Of a stretch of DNA of 16,642 nucleotides, positions 13,702 to 16,642 are shown piece by piece. Origin of the DNA: Paracoccaceae bacterium (GTDB taxonomy: Bacteria > Pseudomonadota > Alphaproteobacteria > Rhodobacterales > Rhodobacteraceae). The stretch's first letter is position 1, and every line of letters begins with the position of its first letter. The stretch spans positions 1-16,642 of the forward strand of contig SPLB01000201.1 of NCBI GenBank assembly GCA_004566265.1, written 5' to 3'. The notes below the pieces were generated by a model that was given only the letters and a program-made list of their open reading frames with translations, was not told the DNA's origin and made no database searches. Both the position numbers and the translations under genes were made by a program.

Positions 13702-14856
13702 GTGCAGACCGGCACCAAAATCTCTCTTCTGGGCCATGGCACTTTGGTGACCTGGGCGCTGCTTGGTGGCACATTTCAATCCGAACCATTGCCTTTTGTG
13801 GTGCAGGAGGTTTCGGTTATCTCAGCCGAGGAATTTGCGCGGTTGAGCGCGCAGATCGCTGCACCAGAAGTTGCGACGGAGCCAGCGGTTCTGCGCGCGC
13901 AGGAAGACCCTTTGGTTTACCCCCCGGAGCTTGCCTCGGAAGAGGCGCCGCGTCCGCAACGCCCGCGGCCGGAACGCGTCTCCTCAGCTCCTGAACCAGA
14001 GCCTGCGGTGGTGCATCCGAAACCCGAACCTGAACCCCAGGTGTCCGACGTTTTGCCAACACATCCCGAACGGCCCGAGCCACTTAACGACACACCGCAG
14101 TTCGCAGCGCTCGACGCTGGTCGTGTAAGCGATCGTGTGGCCCCGGAACCTATTGCGCCCCCTGAACCCGACAGCCAGATCGCAGATGTCGCGCAGGAAG
14201 AGGTGGCACCCGAAGTCGGGGCAGAGGCCAACCAACCCGCGCAAGATGCCACACAGCAAGAGGTCGCAAGCGACCGCATTGTGACCGAAGCAGAAAGCGA
14301 GAGTGATAATCCGAGCGTGTTGGAGAGTACACCAAGGCCGCGTTTGCGTCCACGCAATTTGGCCACGCGTCCCGACCCTGCGCCTGAAACCGAGCCACCC
14401 GCGGACCCTCCTCCAGAGCCGCAATCCGCGCCGCAGGACATCCGCGCCGCAGATGTAAACTCTGCGGTTGCGGATGCGCTGGCCAATTTGGGCGTGGTCG
14501 AAGCGCCTGCGCCTTCTGGCCCGCCGCTCACAGAAGGAGAGCGCAATGGCTTGCGCCGACAAATCGCCGGTTGTTGGAACCTCGGCACTGTGTCGACTGA
14601 GGTCATGCGGACTGTTGTTGTTGTCGGGCTGTCGCTGCAGGAAAATGGCATGCCAGAGACCAGCAGCATTCGTCTGCTGTCCTTTGAGGGGAGCAGCCAG
14701 GCCGCCGCCAATACGGCCTTTGCCGCAGCGCGGCGCGCGATCATACGTTGTTCGCGCAGCGGTGGGCGTGTGGGCTATGATTTGCCGGTAGGGAAATACC
14801 AACACTGGAAAGAGGTGGAAATCACCTTTAATCCGGCCAATATGCGGCTGCGATGA
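13702..14856 (+). CDS. tolA: Cell-envelope protein TolA (divergent, Pro/Glu-rich)
   Basis: 384 residues from a GTG at 13702. An N-terminal membrane anchor (about 7-26, [17 protein letters not shown]) is followed by a long, acidic, proline-rich spacer (about 60-260, with repeats such as [26 protein letters not shown]). A C-terminal domain (about 275-384) has GCWNLG and IIRCSR, whose cysteines C291 and C350 could form the disulphide of TolA domain III, and ends [16 protein letters not shown]. The spacer replaces the Ala/Lys-rich helix of enterobacterial TolA, as in other Rhodobacterales. TolA spans the periplasm from TolQR to TolB/Pal. The call rests on operon position and C-terminal layout. 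Its TGA overlaps an ATG at 14853 that opens the frame running into tolB. Confidence 0.88.
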   Translation: MQTGTKISLLGHGTLVTWALLGGTFQSEPLPFVVQEVSVISAEEFARLSAQIAAPEVATEPAVLRAQEDPLVYPPELASEEAPRPQRPRPERVSSAPEPEPAVVHPKPEPEPQVSDVLPTHPERPEPLNDTPQFAALDAGRVSDRVAPEPIAPPEPDSQIADVAQEEVAPEVGAEANQPAQDATQQEVASDRIVTEAESESDNPSVLESTPRPRLRPRNLATRPDPAPETEPPADPPPEPQSAPQDIRAADVNSAVADALANLGVVEAPAPSGPPLTEGERNGLRRQIAGCWNLGTVSTEVMRTVVVVGLSLQENGMPETSSIRLLSFEGSSQAAANTAFAAARRAIIRCSRSGGRVGYDLPVGKYQHWKEVEITFNPANMRLR

Positions 14857-15008
14857 GGAAACGGGCAGGCCGGTCCAAGACATTAGGCCAACGAAAAATT
14901 GATGCGGCGGGGCAGAGGGCGGCGACGTTCTTCCTGCACAATGCACGCACAGGCGTGTTAACCAAACGACGACCATTAGACGGTCACTCCGGAAAGGACG
15001 CGGATCAG
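14857..15008 (+). other. tolA-tolB gap, 152 bases
   Basis: No stop codon interrupts the tolB frame back to an ATG at 14853 that overlaps the tolA stop (ATGA). The 52 intervening codons are basic and unlike TolB. No terminator is visible. It may contain a leader or simply be untranslated spacer; a weak hairpin (GACC, ATTAGAC, GGTC, about 14972-14986) is the only structure I see. Confidence 0.4.
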
Positions 15009-16373
15009 ATGATATTTGCTTGGGTGAGACAGAGCCTTGTGAGACAGGCTGTTGTGATGGGGCTTGCGGTGGCGTCTCTGGCGGTCGTCATGGCACCGAC
15101 CAATGCTGCTGCCCAAAGCGCGCCGCTGCGGATCGAGATCACCGATGGCATCATCGAGCCGCTGCCCTTTGCCGTGCCGGACTTCATTGCCGCCGATGCG
15201 GCTGCGACGCAGGTCGCGGCTCAGATCTCTCGTGTGATTGCTGAAGACCTTTCCGGAACCGGTCTTTTCCGCGAAGTCCCCAGAGCAGCCTTTATCTCAT
15301 CCTTCACGGATTTTTCTGCCCCAGTAAACTATACCGACTGGAAGGCCATAAACGCGCAGGCTCTGATCACGGGTGAAGTCTCGGTCGAGAACAATCGGGT
15401 CAAAGTTAAATTCCGGGGGTTTGATGTGTTTGCTGGCAAACAGATTGACGGGGCCGGATTGCAACTGGTCGGGGGCACAGATGGTTGGCGGCGGATCGCG
15501 CATAAAGTGGCCGATGTAATCTATTCCAAGATCACCGGCGAAAGTGGCTATTTCGACAGCCGCGTGGTTTATGTGTCCGAGAGTGGGCCAAAAAATGACC
15601 GAAAGAAACGATTGGCGATCATGGATTACGATGGAGCCAACGTAAAGTATCTGACCAATTCGAACGCGATTGTTCTCGCCCCACGTTTTTCGCCGACCGG
15701 TGACCGTGTGCTTTACACCAGCTACGAGAGCGGCTTTCCGCAGATCCACGTTCTAGACGTGGGCAAAGTGCAGCAGCGCGTGCTTTCCGCAGGCGATGGC
15801 ATCATGAGCTTCGCGCCCCGCTTTGCTCCCGATGGCCGCACAGTGGTGTATTCCCAATCCGAAGGCGGGAATACAGACCTCTATTCACTTGATATCGACA
15901 CCGGTACGCGCAAGCGGTTGACCTCCGCCCCGTCGATCGAGACCGCGCCATCGTTTTCGCCCGATGGTCGCCAGATCGTTTTCGAAAGTGACAGGTCTGG
16001 CAAACCACAGCTCTATATCATGTCCGCCGCTGGCGGCGCGGCCACTCGAATCAGCAAAGGGTCGGGTCGGTATGGCACGCCGGTCTGGTCGCCAAGGGGA
16101 GACTTTGTCGCCTTTACCAAGCAGAACGCGGGCCGGTTTCACATTGGCGTGATGCGCACCGATGGCAGTGAGGAGCGTTTGCTGACTGCCTCGTTCCTCG
16201 ATGAGGGACCGACCTGGTCCCCAAACGGGCGTGTTATTATGTTCACCCGCGAAACCCAAGGTCCAAGGGGCCGCGCGCTGTTGTATTCGGTTGATGTATC
16301 CGGCCGGAATCTGAAACCGGTGCGGACACCCGAGGGTGGTTCGGATCCGGCGTGGTCTCCGTTACAGAACTGA
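15009..16373 (+). CDS. tolB: Tol-Pal system periplasmic protein TolB
   Basis: 454 residues. Start chosen at the ATG at 15009 because it puts a classical signal peptide at the N-terminus (hydrophobic core [16 protein letters not shown], cleavage predicted after A35, before [12 protein letters not shown]). AAAGGA lies about ten bases upstream. The mature protein has the N-terminal domain ([11 protein letters not shown] to AAFISSF and the ALITGEV segment) and a six-bladed beta-propeller with repeats [50 protein letters not shown] and PAWSPLQN. TolB binds Pal and is displaced or mobilised by TolA during outer-membrane constriction. The frame is open back to 14853, but those 52 residues would place the signal peptide internally. 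Confidence 0.96.
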   Translation: MIFAWVRQSLVRQAVVMGLAVASLAVVMAPTNAAAQSAPLRIEITDGIIEPLPFAVPDFIAADAAATQVAAQISRVIAEDLSGTGLFREVPRAAFISSFTDFSAPVNYTDWKAINAQALITGEVSVENNRVKVKFRGFDVFAGKQIDGAGLQLVGGTDGWRRIAHKVADVIYSKITGESGYFDSRVVYVSESGPKNDRKKRLAIMDYDGANVKYLTNSNAIVLAPRFSPTGDRVLYTSYESGFPQIHVLDVGKVQQRVLSAGDGIMSFAPRFAPDGRTVVYSQSEGGNTDLYSLDIDTGTRKRLTSAPSIETAPSFSPDGRQIVFESDRSGKPQLYIMSAAGGAATRISKGSGRYGTPVWSPRGDFVAFTKQNAGRFHIGVMRTDGSEERLLTASFLDEGPTWSPNGRVIMFTRETQGPRGRALLYSVDVSGRNLKPVRTPEGGSDPAWSPLQN

Positions 16374-16511
16374 TGACCTTGCTACGGGGTGGCTCTTGGT
16401 GGCTCGGTGGGAACTGTGTTAGTGTTTCCCGAAACAGCCGGGGTGAACCCAGCAACATTTTGGCCCCGCGGGGCGACAGCCCTTGCGGGTAACAGATATG
16501 AGGCAGCTAGA
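16374..16511 (+). promoter_or_regulatory. tolB-pal intergenic leader with hairpins and a possible pal promoter
   Basis: A promoter-like pair TTGGTG (16396-16401) and TTAGTG (16419-16424), 17 bases apart, resembles the pair before tolQ. Downstream are GGG-TGAA-CCC (16441-16450), a perfect palindrome GCCCCGCGGGGC (16463-16474) and CCC-TTGC-GGG (about 16480-16489). The Shine-Dalgarno for pal is GAGG (about 16499-16503). No T-run follows the palindrome, so it is probably a leader structure rather than a terminator. High Pal abundance relative to TolB in related bacteria would be consistent with an extra promoter here. Confidence 0.35.
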
Positions 16512-16642
16512 ATGAGCGGTTCCAAGATTTTTCACCCGAAAGTGGTCCTTTTGGCGGCAGTGGCCCTTACGCTGGCGGGCTGTGGCCCCAAACCCTGGGA
16601 AACCGGCGCGAATGGGGCTGGTGCAAATGGCGCGGGCGCAGG
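16512..16642 (+). CDS. pal: Peptidoglycan-associated lipoprotein Pal, N-terminal part (runs off the window)
   Basis: Only 43 residues are visible. They form a lipoprotein signal peptide: basic start, hydrophobic core VVLLAAVALTLAG and the lipobox LAGC with the lipid-accepting Cys at residue 24. A Gly/Ala/Asn-rich flexible linker follows (GANGAGANGAGA). The OmpA-like peptidoglycan-binding domain lies beyond the edge, so identity is inferred from the lipobox and the position right after tolB, where pal stands in nearly all proteobacterial tol clusters. The ATG at 16512 is preceded by GAGG about nine bases upstream. Pal anchors the outer membrane to peptidoglycan and binds TolB. Confidence 0.9.
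   Translation, partial: MSGSKIFHPKVVLLAAVALTLAGCGPKPWETGANGAGANGAGA

Noticed and set aside
13917..14976. Long minus-strand frames opposite tolA (275 and 330 residues)
   Set aside because: Their Ser/Gly/Ala- and Arg-rich composition mirrors the Pro/Glu-rich tolA codons; no ribosome-binding site or domain.
1..16642. CRISPR arrays, insertion sequences, prophage genes, tRNA or rRNA genes
   Set aside because: I looked for regularly spaced repeats, transposase motifs, terminal inverted repeats with target duplications and tRNA T-loop sequences and found none convincing.

Overview
The window looks like a piece of a Rhodobacterales (roseobacter-group, alphaproteobacterial) chromosome. The evidence is the moderately high GC content, the RuvB N-terminus (MIDSDPTLR followed by an acidic, Gly-rich stretch), a Pro/Glu-rich TolA, and the gene neighbourhoods themselves: xerC/DUF484 facing away from fsa/priA, ruvCAB, then ybgC-tolQRAB-pal. 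I cannot fix genus or species from the sequence. The product calls rest on motifs I can read and on remembered family features; no database was searched.

Layout. Bases 1-874 (minus strand) hold the 5' part of xerC, which runs off the left edge, and a DUF484 gene directly upstream of it. Bases 875-1620 have no confident gene; they contain a probable promoter for DUF484-xerC and two weak orphan reading frames. A small transaldolase/FSA-like gene (minus) with a clear terminator is divergent from priA (plus). Then come a small unknown protein, a major facilitator transporter, prmA, a small membrane-protein gene that looks frameshifted, and a convergent DUF1127 gene with its own terminator. The right half is one long plus-strand run: ruvC-ruvA-ruvB (Holliday-junction processing), a MazG-like pyrophosphatase, an unknown 224-residue protein, ybgC, tolQ, tolR, tolA, tolB and the start of pal.

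How the genes work together. RuvABC, PriA and XerC all act on recombination intermediates, replication restart or chromosome-dimer resolution. TolQ-TolR-TolA form the inner-membrane energised complex that acts through periplasmic TolB and lipoprotein Pal to keep the outer membrane attached and constricting at division. The unknown 224-residue protein is translationally coupled to ybgC (TAATG), so it belongs to the Tol transcription unit by position. PrmA methylates ribosomal protein L11.

Most of the window is ordinary conserved core genome. The features I could not explain cluster around prmA. Its leader can fold into a very compact three-way junction just upstream of the Shine-Dalgarno. The gene after it begins with a perfect 14-bp inverted repeat whose right arm covers the ribosome-binding site and the first base of the start codon, and that same gene carries an apparent -1 frameshift. 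I do not see a defence system, mobile element, CRISPR array, tRNA or rRNA here.
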